Positions 41,967 to 51,048 of a stretch of 64,000 bases of DNA are shown here, piece after piece. Source of the stretch: Phycisphaerales bacterium (GTDB lineage Bacteria; Planctomycetota; Phycisphaerae; Phycisphaerales; UBA1924). Location of the stretch: the NCBI GenBank assembly GCA_019744815.1, contig JAIEUA010000006.1:186001-250000 (forward strand), read 5' to 3'. The translations under genes were made by a program, and so were the position numbers. Within the stretch, counting starts at the first letter, position 1. The number at the start of each line of letters is the position of its first letter. Below the pieces are notes generated by a model that searched no databases, had not been told where the DNA came from, and saw only the letters and a list, made by a program, of their open reading frames with translations.

Positions 41967-43217
41967 ATGCTCCGAGTCCCGCTCCAAGACGCTCACGACG
42001 GCATGGTGATCGCCCTGCCCGTCCTTCACCCCCGCCGGCCGGAGGTCATTCTGCTGCGCCCCGGCGTCGCGCTCGACCCCCACACCATCGCCAAGATGCG
42101 GGAGATCGGGCTCCGCGAGGTGTGGGTCAAGTACCCGCGGCTCGGGCACCTCAGCGAGTACGTCTCGCCCGCGGTGGTGACGGCGTGCTCGGAACTGGCG
42201 GGTCAGGTCGGTCGGGCGCTCGACAGCGTGATGGGTTCAGCCCACGCCAAGCTGGATTACTCGGCGTACAAGCGGGCGGTGGGGGGCCTGATCGAGAAGT
42301 TCTGTGAGCATCCCAAGGCCGCGTTGTACGTCAACGAGATTGGCGAGAACGGCTCGGCGGCGCTGCGCCACGCCAGCAACGTTTGCTTGCTCAGCGTGCT
42401 AATGGGCCTCAAGCTCGACTTTTATCTGGTGCACGAACGCTCGCGATTGCCCGCTTCGAGCGCCCGCGATGTTTCGAATCTGGGCGTCGGCGCGATGCTC
42501 CACGACGTCGGCATGGCCAGGCTGTCCGCCGACGTCCGCCAACGTTGGGATGAGACTCAGGACGACTCCGACCCCGCCTTCCGCGAGCACGTGCAGATCG
42601 GCTACAACCTCGTTCACGACCAGGTCGAGCCCTCGGCGTCGGCGGTGGTGCTGCACCACCACCAGAACTTTGACGGCACCGGCTTCCCCTCCAAGCTCGA
42701 CGAGGCCAAGAAGGAAGTCGGCCTCAAGGGCTCCGAGATCCACGTCTTCGCCCGAATCGTGGCGGCGGCCGACCTGTTCTGCCGCATCCGCAACAACGGG
42801 CGCGAAGAAGGCGAGCCCGCGCTGCCGACGGTGCGAGCGCTCAATCTGATCCGCCAGCCCGAGTACGCCCGCCGCATCGACCCGATGGTCATGCGGGCGC
42901 TGTTCAATGTCGTACCCGCGTACGCCCCGGGCACGATCGTGATGCTCTCGAGCGGCCACCAGTGCGTGGTGACGCGCTGGAGCCACGATCAGCCCTGCCG
43001 CCCCGTGGTCGAGACGCTGGTGCCGCATGGCAAGGCGGTGGATCCGGTGGAGTTTGATCTGCGGCAGCGCAAGGACCTGAGCATCGCGCGGGCGGAGGGG
43101 TACGCCGTGGGCGAGGACAACTTTGACCTCAAGCCCGGGGTCTACGACCTGAACTCGGGTGCCGACGCGCTGATCAACCGAGCCGCGGCGATCGCGGAGC
43201 GACGCAAGGCGGGCTGA
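41967..43217 (+). CDS. HD-GYP domain protein (probable cyclic di-GMP phosphodiesterase)
   Basis: 416 residues, cytoplasmic. A DUF3391-like N-terminal part (RVPLQDAHDGMVIALPVLHP ... MREIGLREVWVKYP) is followed by the HD domain: HxSN (ALRHASNVCLLSVLMG), HD in MLHDVGMARL near 178, and HHHQNFDGTGFP near 230-241. The last motif is usually H-H-E-x-x-D-G-x-G-Y-P; here Glu is Gln and Tyr is Phe, so activity is likely but not assured. Length and layout match stand-alone HD-GYP proteins. The ATG at 41967 gives the N-terminal domain in full; the long upstream frame is antisense to the M16 gene. It diverges from the M16 gene with 159 bases between them. Confidence 0.85.
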   Translation: MLRVPLQDAHDGMVIALPVLHPRRPEVILLRPGVALDPHTIAKMREIGLREVWVKYPRLGHLSEYVSPAVVTACSELAGQVGRALDSVMGSAHAKLDYSAYKRAVGGLIEKFCEHPKAALYVNEIGENGSAALRHASNVCLLSVLMGLKLDFYLVHERSRLPASSARDVSNLGVGAMLHDVGMARLSADVRQRWDETQDDSDPAFREHVQIGYNLVHDQVEPSASAVVLHHHQNFDGTGFPSKLDEAKKEVGLKGSEIHVFARIVAAADLFCRIRNNGREEGEPALPTVRALNLIRQPEYARRIDPMVMRALFNVVPAYAPGTIVMLSSGHQCVVTRWSHDQPCRPVVETLVPHGKAVDPVEFDLRQRKDLSIARAEGYAVGEDNFDLKPGVYDLNSGADALINRAAAIAERRKAG

Positions 43218-43230
43218 GCAGCCGCGCACG

Positions 43231-43339
43231 ACGCACCTCGGATGGTCTGCAACAGCATCTCCCAGATGAGCCAACGAGCATCGGCGCGTCAACCCACGCC
43301 GACCCGAGGCTTCCTCGAAGACTCGTCAGCCTCGGCGTC
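43231..43339. repeat. Family C element, copy 3 (left end degraded)
   Basis: The right end CTCGTCAGCCTCGGCGTC (43322-43339) and the inner CCGAGGCTTCCTCGAAG match the other copies. The left outer arm is no longer recognisable; similarity starts at CCTCGGATGGTCTGCAAC. It lies between two convergent genes. Confidence 0.75.
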
Positions 43340-43402
43340 TGCGGGCGAGTTGATGGACCGACGAGTGGGTGTCGCGACGCGTCGCTGCTCCGATCGAGAA
43401 CA

Positions 43403-45211
43403 CTACTTTGCCGGCGTCTCGCCGGCTTTGGGGGTGGCGCTGGCGACCGGCTTGGCGTCCGCGGTCTTGATGTCGTTCTTGATCTCGGTCTTGACCTCGG
43501 CCTTTGCCTCAGGCTTCGTCTCGGTCTTCGAGTCGAGCTTGGCCTCGGGCTTGCCTTCGGGCTTGGCCGTCATCGCGGCCTCACCGGGCTTGCCCGCGGG
43601 TTTGGCGCCGGAGGACTTGGGCCCACCGCCGCCGCGCTGCCCGCGGCCGCCGACGACCGGATTGCCCTTCTCGTCGAGGCTGTAGCCGGCGAGCTCAAGG
43701 CGGGCCTTGTCCCACGGGCCGGCGAGGACTTCGGAGGGCGTGGGGTCGCGGAGCAGCACGGTGCTGCCGGGTTCGACGCCCGCGAGGACCTCGGCGTAGG
43801 TGTCGGAGCGCTTGCCGATCTTGATGGGCGTGCGCTCGTAGCGGTTGCCGCTCTTGGCGTAGGTGAACCGCACCGGGCCGTCGCTGAAGACGCCCTGGAC
43901 CGGGATCGCGATCGCCTCGTCGACGCGCCCGAGCGTGAGGCGAGCCTCGCAGCGCATCGAGGGCTTCAGGGCCACGATCTCGTCGCCCGCTTCGAGCTTG
44001 ATCTTGACCGTGTACTCGCGGCGGTCGGGGTCGCGCCAGCCGCCGGCCTCGGCCAGCACGCCGATCGAATCCACCGTGCCCTGGAAGCTCTTGCCTCCCA
44101 CCGCGTCCACCTTGATCATCGCGGCCATGCCGGGCTTGACGTCGCCCGCGAGGCTTTCGTGTACCTGCACGCTCGCGACCATCTCGCTGGTGTCGGGCAG
44201 CACGATGAGCAGCTCGTTGGGATAGACCTGACGCCCGATCTGCAGCGGGCCCTCGCCGCCGCCCCACATGTTGCGGCGGATGCTGGTCGCGTACACCACC
44301 AAGCCGTCTGACGGCGCGGTGACGACCGAGGCGTCGAGCTGCTGCTTCAGCTTCGCCAGCGTGTTCTCGCGGATGGTGAGCTGGGTTCGCTTGTTGTTGC
44401 GGCTGGCGGCCTTGCTGGCCAGATCGATCTCCGCATTCATGCGCACCTTGGTCAGTTCGCTGTTGGCCTGATCCAGGTCGCCGCGCTTCTGCTTCTCGTC
44501 CTTGGGGAACTGGTACTGCTCGTACACCTTGTCGTCGAGCTGGGCCTTGATCCAGGCGCTCTGAGCCTTGATGTAGTCGAGCTCATCGCGGTCGAGTTCG
44601 TCCTTGGAGAGGAACCCCTGCTCCTGCAGCTTCTGCGCGCGGATGAGCTTCTCGGCCAGACGGTCGAGCTCCAGCTTGCTCTGCGAGAGGGCCAAGCGGT
44701 TGGCCTCGCGCTTGGTCTTCACTTCGCCTTCGAGCCATTGGCTCAGCGACAGCTCCGCGAGCGTCACCTTCAGGGCGGCGTTGCGGAGGTTGTTGGCGTT
44801 CTCGTTGACCTGGATGTTGTACCCGTTCTCCGCGGCGATCAGTTCGCTCTTGGAGGTCTCGATCTGCAGCAGCTGCTCGTCGTACTGGGTCTGGATCTTG
44901 TCGGCGTTCAGGCGGACGAGCACCTCGCCTGCCTTGACGCGGGTGCCCTCGGCGATGATCTCTTGCACCACGGTCTGCTGCTCGAGCCGGGAGCGGAGCT
45001 CGACCTGCTTTTTGGCCTCAAGCTCGCCGGTGGCGAGGGTGGTGATGTCGAAGCTGGTCTTGAGGACGGTGGCGGTGTCGGAGGTGGCGCGGGTGTCCGG
45101 TCCTTCGGCTTCGGCCTTTCGGGTACCCCGGTACGTGCCGTAGGAACCGGCCAGAACGACCAGGAGCGCGATCGCGATCGGCAGCTTGCGGGATCGGCGA
45201 CGTGGTGGCAT
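43403..45211 (-). CDS. HlyD/RND-type membrane-fusion adaptor
   Basis: Periplasmic adaptor of an efflux or secretion system, 602 residues. The ATG at 45211 has AGGAG seven bases upstream. Order: basic N-terminus then one membrane anchor (LPIAIALLVVLAGSYGTYRG), a biotinyl-lipoyl half (VELRSRLEQQTVVQEIIAEG), a long coiled-coil hairpin (about residues 100-260, heptads such as KLELDRLAEKLIRAQKLQEQ), the other half (VTAPSDGLVVYATSI) and beta-barrel parts (AGDVKPGMAAMIKVDAVGGK). The last 90 residues are Lys/Pro/Ala/Glu repeats (EGKPEAKLDSKTETKPEAKA), which is unusual and may be an unstructured tail. The inner-membrane pump partner (usually ABC permease or RND) is not next to it. Confidence 0.87.
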   Translation of the reverse strand: MPPRRRSRKLPIAIALLVVLAGSYGTYRGTRKAEAEGPDTRATSDTATVLKTSFDITTLATGELEAKKQVELRSRLEQQTVVQEIIAEGTRVKAGEVLVRLNADKIQTQYDEQLLQIETSKSELIAAENGYNIQVNENANNLRNAALKVTLAELSLSQWLEGEVKTKREANRLALSQSKLELDRLAEKLIRAQKLQEQGFLSKDELDRDELDYIKAQSAWIKAQLDDKVYEQYQFPKDEKQKRGDLDQANSELTKVRMNAEIDLASKAASRNNKRTQLTIRENTLAKLKQQLDASVVTAPSDGLVVYATSIRRNMWGGGEGPLQIGRQVYPNELLIVLPDTSEMVASVQVHESLAGDVKPGMAAMIKVDAVGGKSFQGTVDSIGVLAEAGGWRDPDRREYTVKIKLEAGDEIVALKPSMRCEARLTLGRVDEAIAIPVQGVFSDGPVRFTYAKSGNRYERTPIKIGKRSDTYAEVLAGVEPGSTVLLRDPTPSEVLAGPWDKARLELAGYSLDEKGNPVVGGRGQRGGGGPKSSGAKPAGKPGEAAMTAKPEGKPEAKLDSKTETKPEAKAEVKTEIKNDIKTADAKPVASATPKAGETPAK

Positions 45212-45495
45212 GGGCGTTCTCCTGAACGAGGCTCGACGCGCTGGGCGTATCGCCTTTGGATCGACTGTCCGGCGTTCGGTAGGCCTTTCGGGCGCTCCGA
45301 AGCATCCTTCACAATGTCTACCGGCTCGGCCGCTGTGCGTTGAGGAATGTGCAGCGGCTGTTCCGGACCTCACGGGCCATCGTCCGATCGCGTGCCGCGA
45401 CCGAAGAGAATGGCTCGTACCCTCACGATCGAGCCCCGGGGTTTCGGTGACTCGACGAATGAGCATAGCCGAAACGCCCCGGCGGACCAAGCACT

Positions 45496-46206
45496 ATGAC
45501 GCCCGAACTCCGTCAGTTCGTCAGAAAAAAAGCCGCCGATGCACGGTTGTTGTTGGTGCTCGCCGCGCCCAGCGAGGCGAGGGCGGTCGCGGGGGATCGG
45601 GCGTCGGCGATGCGGCCCTGGGCACCGATACCGATCGCCGACGGCGTGGACCTCGTGCTCAGCGGCGTGGGCAAGGCGAATGCCGCGGGCGCGACCGCCG
45701 CGGCTCTGGCGCGGGGCGGCTACGGCGCGGTGATCAACCTGGGCGTCTGCGGCACGCTGCCGGGCTCTCCGGCGGCGATCGGTGATGTCGTGCTCGCGAC
45801 CCGATCGGTCTTCGCGGACGAGGGCGTCGAGTCCGAGGCGGGCACCACCTGGCAGCCGATGGCCGCGCTGGGCTTCCCGACCGCGATCGATGGCGACGGG
45901 GTCGAAGGGGACCCTGAGTTGATGCCGTTGCTCCAGCCGCTGGCGGCGCACGTGGGCGTGATTGCAACGGTCTCGACCTGCTCGGGGACCGACGCGCGAG
46001 CCGCGGCGGTGGTGACGCGCACGGGGGCAATCGTGGAGGCGATGGAGGGAGCGGGCGTGTTGCTCTCGGCGGCGCGGCTGGGAGTTCCGGGCGTGGAGCT
46101 GCGGGTGGTCAGCAACACGACCGGAGAGCGCGGGAATCAGAAGTGGGAGTTGAAGCGGGCGCTCGCGATCCTCGGCGACGTGGCACGCCGGATCGTGGCT
46201 CCTTGA
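45496..46206 (+). CDS. mqnB: Futalosine hydrolase (MqnB-like)
   Basis: Nucleosidase that cleaves hypoxanthine from futalosine in the alternative menaquinone pathway; 236 residues. Seen: phosphorylase-fold opening LLLVLAAPSEARAV, VLSGVGKANAAGATAAAL, INLGVCGTLPG, and the active-site STCSGTDA, EAMEGAGVLL with Glu ligands, ending VVSNTTGERGNQKWELKRAL. The last stretch (Ser-Asn-x3-Gly-x-Arg-x4-Trp) distinguishes MqnB from the related MTA/SAH nucleosidases. No other mqn gene is in the window. The promoter region is 284 bases shared with the divergent adaptor gene. Confidence 0.8.
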   Translation: MTPELRQFVRKKAADARLLLVLAAPSEARAVAGDRASAMRPWAPIPIADGVDLVLSGVGKANAAGATAAALARGGYGAVINLGVCGTLPGSPAAIGDVVLATRSVFADEGVESEAGTTWQPMAALGFPTAIDGDGVEGDPELMPLLQPLAAHVGVIATVSTCSGTDARAAAVVTRTGAIVEAMEGAGVLLSAARLGVPGVELRVVSNTTGERGNQKWELKRALAILGDVARRIVAP

Positions 46207-46212
46207 CCGACC

Positions 46213-47853
46213 TCACGCCGGCCGAATACCGCGGTACAGCTGCTGCACCCGCTCGGCTTCCTGCTTGCGCACCATGTCCAGCACGGCCTTGGGGATCCGC
46301 ACGTTCTTGTCGTCGCGGGTCACGTTGGAGCAGTGCTCGGACAGACAGCGGTACAGGAACTTGAACGCATCCCGCGGCTGGTGCATCTGGTCGAGCGCAT
46401 CCACAAGGTCGCTGCGGGTCACTTCCTCGCTGAACATGTCCAGCAGGCTCAGCGGCGTCGCCCCGGGCGCCAGGCACGCGTGCAGGCGGCTCGAACACAG
46501 GTCGTAGAGCATCGCGCCGGTCCACGACAGCCGATCCACCATGTTCTGCTTGTCGAGGCGGGCTTCCTGGAAGAACGCGGCCGATTCCTTGTACAGGGCG
46601 TACCGCAGCTCGACCGGCAGGAGCATCTTCACGCCCATGCCGTCTTGCTGCAGGAACTTGTTGTTGAGCATCGGCCACACCACCGCCCGCATGCGGTCGT
46701 AGTCGCCGCTGATGAGCGTGGGTTCGTCGACGCGATCGACGATGATGACCAGTCCGGTGTAGCCCAAGGCCCGCAGGATCGAGCGCAGACGCTCCAGCAG
46801 CTTGTATCGCACCTCGTCGGAATCAGTGATCGGCAGGTTGTCTTCATCCCGCAGCATCGGGTCGAGCTGGCGGAGCGAGCGAGCGTACGAGCGGTCGCTG
46901 CGGCTGACGCTTCGGAGCTGCTTGCGCACCCGCTTGCCCAAGAGGTTGAACGCGATGCGGTCCCACGCGAGCAGCTTCACCAGCGCGATCAGCCAGATCG
47001 CCAGAAGTGTGAGGAACGCGTAGAGCGCCGGGCCCGGGCCGATGGTCCAGCCGTCCGCGCCGGGGAGCAGCTTGGCGAGGTACACGACCGCCGCCGCGGG
47101 GATCCAGCCGAGCCACACGGCGGCGTGCGAGAGCACCCGGCTCCAAGGCAGCCACAGCCCGAGCTTGCGCCGCAGCTGCGTGGTGCGGAGATCGGCCTGA
47201 TCGGGGCGGTCGTAGACGGATTGCAACAGCAGGAGGTCGCGCCGAGCACCGGGGTCGAGCTTCTTGAGCAGCTTCTTCGAGTCGTCGCTGAGCAGCGGGT
47301 CGGTTGGGTCGGTCTTGTTCAGCGCCGAATCGACCAGCCGCGGCACCAGCGAGGCGAAGATCGCGTCGAGGTGGTCGACGAGGCGGATCTTCTGGAAGCT
47401 CTCGAGAGGCGTCTTGCCGTTCAGGCGGGCGTGCAGGCGATCGAGCACGCCGTTGAGATCGTCGTATGGGATGAGCAGCACGCGCCGATCGGCGTGCTGG
47501 GTGTTGTGCAGGTCGATCGCCCGAGTGAGCTGCAACCGGATCGCGGTCTTGCCCGAGCCTTTCTCGCCAAAGACGATGGCCGTGGCGGGGCGGGAGAGAT
47601 CGCCGAGGATCTTCTCAAAGTCGGAGTGGAAGGTGCCGGTGAGGGACGGAATCGCGAACGAGCCGGTGCCGGGCTTGGGAGCTGATGTTGTTTCTGAACC
47701 CGCGGCCGTGTCCGCGGGCTTTGGCTCGGCGCTCGACGAACCGGTGCCGTTCGCGCCGGTCATCTTCGCGAAGACCGCGTCGTTGCGGGCCTCCTCGCCG
47801 CGGAAGGGGTTCTCCGCGAGTCCGAACCGGGATAGGAGTTCGTTGAGGGTCAT
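46213..47853 (-). CDS. KAP-like P-loop NTPase with membrane insertion
   Basis: 546 residues. N-terminus MTLNELLSRFGLAENPFRGE followed by a low-complexity stretch (about 35-65). Walker A GEKGSGKT at 96-103; then two hydrophobic helices at about 244-262 and 274-293; then Walker B LVIIVDRVDEP at 368-378. Membrane helices inserted between Walker A and B are the hallmark of KAP NTPases, which include the T7-exclusion protein PifA and animal Kidins220; the link is by this layout, not by close sequence match. No typical signal peptide. The gene ends six bases from the futalosine hydrolase gene (convergent) and starts next to a family D repeat. Function unknown. Confidence 0.68.
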   Translation of the reverse strand: MTLNELLSRFGLAENPFRGEEARNDAVFAKMTGANGTGSSSAEPKPADTAAGSETTSAPKPGTGSFAIPSLTGTFHSDFEKILGDLSRPATAIVFGEKGSGKTAIRLQLTRAIDLHNTQHADRRVLLIPYDDLNGVLDRLHARLNGKTPLESFQKIRLVDHLDAIFASLVPRLVDSALNKTDPTDPLLSDDSKKLLKKLDPGARRDLLLLQSVYDRPDQADLRTTQLRRKLGLWLPWSRVLSHAAVWLGWIPAAAVVYLAKLLPGADGWTIGPGPALYAFLTLLAIWLIALVKLLAWDRIAFNLLGKRVRKQLRSVSRSDRSYARSLRQLDPMLRDEDNLPITDSDEVRYKLLERLRSILRALGYTGLVIIVDRVDEPTLISGDYDRMRAVVWPMLNNKFLQQDGMGVKMLLPVELRYALYKESAAFFQEARLDKQNMVDRLSWTGAMLYDLCSSRLHACLAPGATPLSLLDMFSEEVTRSDLVDALDQMHQPRDAFKFLYRCLSEHCSNVTRDDKNVRIPKAVLDMVRKQEAERVQQLYRGIRPA

Positions 47854-47861
47854 GTGGGGAA

Positions 47862-47961
47862 GGCACTAGGCATTGGGCACGAGGCACGAGGGGAAGCAAC
47901 GAGGCAAGGGTGCGAATCGCAGTGTCGAATGTCTTGACCCTAGTGCCCAATGCCTAGTGCC
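47862..47961. repeat. Family D inverted repeat
   Basis: A 19-bp perfect inverted repeat, GGCACTAGGCATTGGGCAC (47862-47880) with its complement (47943-47961), around 62 bases. It lies in the short space between two minus-strand genes, starting nine bases from a start codon. Further CACGAGG and AAGTGCC words extend the arms imperfectly. Confidence 0.85.
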
Positions 47962-47977
47962 AAGTGCCTCCCCTGCC

Positions 47978-49414
47978 TCAATGCTCGACCCGGTGTCCAA
48001 GCTTCGGACTCAGGGCGGCGAGCATCTTGTCGAGCGTCTTCTTGTCCTTGGCTTCGAGGTTCAAGCGGAGCAGCGGTTCGGTGTTGCTCTTACGGATATT
48101 GGCCCACCAGCCGCCGTGGTCGCCCTTGATGTTGAAGCAATCGACCGTGACACCGTCGAGTTCGTCGACGGTACCGTTCGCAGCGGAGCCGGGGCCGTAG
48201 AGCTTCTTGATCTCGGCGAGGGCGCCGTCCTTGTCCTCGATGTTGAAGTTGATCTCGCCGGACTGGGCGTAGCGGGCGATGGGCTTGATGAGCTCGCTGA
48301 GGCCTTTGTTGGTCTCGGCGAGGATGGTGAGGATCACGCTCATCGCGATCGCGCCGCTGTCGGCGTTGAAGTTGTCGCGGAAGTAGAAGTGCCCGGAGAG
48401 CTCGCCGCCGAAGATCGCGCCGCTCTCGGCGAGGGCGCCTTTCATGAACACGTGTCCGACGCGCCCACGGACGGGGCGGCCGCCGAGCTTGGTGATGTCT
48501 TCCGCGACCGCCTTGGTGGAACGCAGGTCGTACGCGATCGCCGCACCCGGCTCCTTGTCGAGGAAGTACTTGGCGAGCAGGGCCGTGAGCACGTCGCAGC
48601 CGACGATGTTGCCCTTCTCGTCGACCGCCATGCAGCGGTCGGCGTCGCCGTCGTAACAGAAGCCGACGTCGGCCTTGTGCTTCAGCACCGCCTCCTGCGT
48701 CCACTTCATGTTGGCGGCGACGAGCGGGTTGGGCTCGTGCACGAACTGGCCCTTGGTGTTCTCAAAGTGCAGCGGGATAATCTCGAGTCCCGGCGCGGCG
48801 CCCAGCGGCGACTCCTTGCCGAAGACCTTGGGGATCATCGTGCCCGCCATGCCGTTGCTGGCGTCGATCACGACCTTGAGCTTGCCCTTGGTGTGCAGGA
48901 ACGAGCGCACATGCTTGCAGTACGCGCTCCACAGGTCGCGCTGCTCGACGCGGCCGCCCGCGGGGACCATCGTCTGCTTGTCGACCATCGCGGCCTGCTT
49001 GCGGATCTCGCCCAGGCCGGTGGCTTCTCCGACCGGCTTGGCCTTGCGCTTGGAGACCTTGAAGCCGTTGTAGTTCGGCGGGTTGTGGCTGGCCGTGACC
49101 ATGACGCCGCCGGCGCAGTCGAGGTGGTTGACGGCGAAGTAGATCATCGAGGTGTCGCACATGCCCACGTCGATGACGTTGCCGCCCTGGTCGGTGATGC
49201 CCTTGATGAGGGCCTTGCTGAGCGAGGGCGAGCTGGTGCGCATGTCGCGGCCGACGACGATGTTCTTCATCATCGGGCTGGTCTCGCCCCCGGCGGCGGC
49301 GTCGGAGAGGAGGAACTTGCTCGCGCCGTAACCGATCTGCCAGGCGAGGTTCTCGTTGAGCAGGTCGGGGTAAGTGCCGCGCACGTCGTAGGCTTTGAAG
49401 ATCCGTCCGAGCAT
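47978..49414 (-). CDS. Phosphomannomutase/phosphoglucomutase (alpha-D-phosphohexomutase)
   Basis: Interconverts hexose 6- and 1-phosphates for nucleotide-sugar synthesis, 478 residues. ATG at 49414, preceded by GGAG; a TTG nine bases upstream is less likely. Seen: substrate-binding opening GRIFKAYDVRGTYPDLLNEN, phosphoserine loop MVTASHNPPNYNGFKVSK, metal loop CYDGDADRCMAVDE, sugar-binding FGGELSGHFYFRDN and the C-terminal phosphate clamp RKSNTEPLLRLNLEA. All four active-site elements are intact. The AlgC/ManB-like family acts on both mannose and glucose phosphates. It could feed the UDP-sugar pyrophosphorylase at 21900. Confidence 0.93.
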   Translation of the reverse strand: MLGRIFKAYDVRGTYPDLLNENLAWQIGYGASKFLLSDAAAGGETSPMMKNIVVGRDMRTSSPSLSKALIKGITDQGGNVIDVGMCDTSMIYFAVNHLDCAGGVMVTASHNPPNYNGFKVSKRKAKPVGEATGLGEIRKQAAMVDKQTMVPAGGRVEQRDLWSAYCKHVRSFLHTKGKLKVVIDASNGMAGTMIPKVFGKESPLGAAPGLEIIPLHFENTKGQFVHEPNPLVAANMKWTQEAVLKHKADVGFCYDGDADRCMAVDEKGNIVGCDVLTALLAKYFLDKEPGAAIAYDLRSTKAVAEDITKLGGRPVRGRVGHVFMKGALAESGAIFGGELSGHFYFRDNFNADSGAIAMSVILTILAETNKGLSELIKPIARYAQSGEINFNIEDKDGALAEIKKLYGPGSAANGTVDELDGVTVDCFNIKGDHGGWWANIRKSNTEPLLRLNLEAKDKKTLDKMLAALSPKLGHRVEH

Positions 49415-49567
49415 TCCAAGCAACTCCTGTCGCCGCCCGAGCGAGTGGCCACGGGCCGCGGAAAGACAACATCGGCCGTCACGGCCTCGAGCGTCGATGG
49501 TAGCGGTTGGGACACCCGAGTATCACCCAAACATCCGCGGGTTCGGCCCTGATTCCCGGAAAGAAAA

Positions 49568-49601
49568 GGCCCGGGGGGCCTGTTCCCAGACCGCCCGGGC
49601 C
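49568..49601 (-). terminator. Terminator of the minus-strand dockerin-protein gene
   Basis: The arms at 49568-49578 and 49591-49601 pair over 11 positions with one mismatch. On the minus strand the hairpin runs into TTTTCTTT. It is about 80 bases past the stop at 49684; between them lies a 12-base-period repeat of CAGGCxxxxxxx words (about 49623-49670). Confidence 0.65.
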
Positions 49602-49683
49602 GAGTGGAGATAGTGGGGAAGCCCAAGGCCTGGCGGCAGGCCCGGCGTCAGGCCTGTCTTCAGGCTTGGTGCCATGCTTCGCG

Positions 49684-50721
49684 TCAGGGGCAGATCAAGT
49701 CGTTGTACGCGGCGGCGAAGATCGAGAAGTCCGCGTCATCCACGCTGCCGTCGCGGTTCAGATCGGCCGGGCAGCCAAAGGGCATGGTCGGCTCGTCGCA
49801 CAGCAGCGTGTCGTACGCCGGGGCGAAGATGGAGAAGTCGGCGTCGTCGACAAAGCTGTCCCGGTTGAGGTCGCCGACGCACGCGACGGTGAAGAGGGAG
49901 GCGTAGGTGGCGTAGTCGTACGCGACGAGGCGGTTGAGCGTGCCGTCGAAGATCTGCGAGCGACCCGAGAAGTAGAGGAACGCGTTGTACGAGCGGCCGC
50001 GGGTCAGCGTACCAGCGGGGATCGCGTGGGCCGTGTCGGCGGCGTTGAAGCCCGCCGAGTAGACAACGCTGCCGGTCAAGGCGTCGTAAATGATCACGAA
50101 GTTCACACCAAAGTCCGCCGGGGCTGGCGCGACCCAGGCGTTGAACTCAAGCCCCAGATCGAACGCCGCGTTGGCGTTCTGCATCGCGGTGATGGTCGCG
50201 GCTGTGTACGCGGGGACGCTGTCGGGCCAGTAGGGCTGAGGCTTGCGGTTGACGGTCACCTGCACGGGCCCGAGCGTGCCGCCGCTGGCGTTGCACACAT
50301 AGTCGCCCGCGGGGAACGAGGCGAGCAGGCTGGTGTCGTCGAAGAACGGCTGCTGATAGAGGAACGAGCCGGGGCCGATGCTCGGCATCGGCAGCACGGT
50401 CGTGCCGTCGGGCAGCGTGAGCGTGGCGCTGGCGACGTCGCCGGGGTCGGTGGTGAGCCGGGCGGCGTAGTAGTAGGAATACGGGAACGTCGGCGGCGTG
50501 CCCGAGAATTGGTAGTAGTATTGGCTGTAGAACACGTCCAATGCCGTGACTGCAGCCCGGGCCGAGGACGCGAGCAACCCCAACACGATCAGCACCGCGG
50601 CGATCCACCAAAAGTGACGCGATCGCGAGGATCCCTGAGCGGCACCAGTATGCGGCTCGTTCTCGACAATGGAATCAACCCACGCGCCAGCCAGCCGTTC
50701 AATCCGCTTCAGCATTGCCAT
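49684..50721 (-). CDS. Secreted or membrane-anchored protein with dockerin-like cassette
   Basis: 345 residues, function unknown. Start taken as the ATG at 50721 (another at 50715). The first hydrophobic stretch (HFWWIAAVLIVLGLLASSARA) follows about 35 residues of cytoplasmic-type sequence, so the protein may be anchored or have a long signal peptide. The body is rich in Tyr, Phe and Pro (FYSQYYYQFSGTPPTFPYSY) and holds LTLPDGTTVLPMPS; no named fold recognised. The C-terminal cassette is canonical: DLNRDSFVDDADFSIFAPAY and DLNRDGSVDDADFSIFAAAY with all four Cys, ending DLICP. It diverges from the pilus operon, with 327 bases between the start codons. Confidence 0.82.
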   Translation of the reverse strand: MAMLKRIERLAGAWVDSIVENEPHTGAAQGSSRSRHFWWIAAVLIVLGLLASSARAAVTALDVFYSQYYYQFSGTPPTFPYSYYYAARLTTDPGDVASATLTLPDGTTVLPMPSIGPGSFLYQQPFFDDTSLLASFPAGDYVCNASGGTLGPVQVTVNRKPQPYWPDSVPAYTAATITAMQNANAAFDLGLEFNAWVAPAPADFGVNFVIIYDALTGSVVYSAGFNAADTAHAIPAGTLTRGRSYNAFLYFSGRSQIFDGTLNRLVAYDYATYASLFTVACVGDLNRDSFVDDADFSIFAPAYDTLLCDEPTMPFGCPADLNRDGSVDDADFSIFAAAYNDLICP

Positions 50722-51048
50722 GCCCCGAGGAAGCGGCCTCTGGGGGAATTGTCCGCGATGAATCCGCGTCTGCAAGCGAAAAATGGAAGATCCGTGCTCG
50801 GTCATGGGCCAATGCGGGCCGCGGTTCGTTCAGATTCGGTTTATTCCGTCTGCGCGTCCAGGTCTGCCTTTGCCGTGGGTGCCAGCGGCGATCAGGAACG
50901 CGGTCTTGGGGCAAATAGGGGTTGTGGCGGCGGCGCACGGCCTGAGAACCTCCGCCCGGATCCCTCGCCCTGACCGAGTTGAAGTGCGCACCTCTTGCCG
51001 TCGATTCCTACGGAGCCGGATGGACCGGCGCGGGAGGGATCGCAGCGC

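Noticed and set aside
38969-43339. CRISPR array from the repeated GACGCCGAGG units
   Set aside because: Copies are 1.3-2.8 kb apart, inverted-repeat based and without regular spacers; no cas gene.
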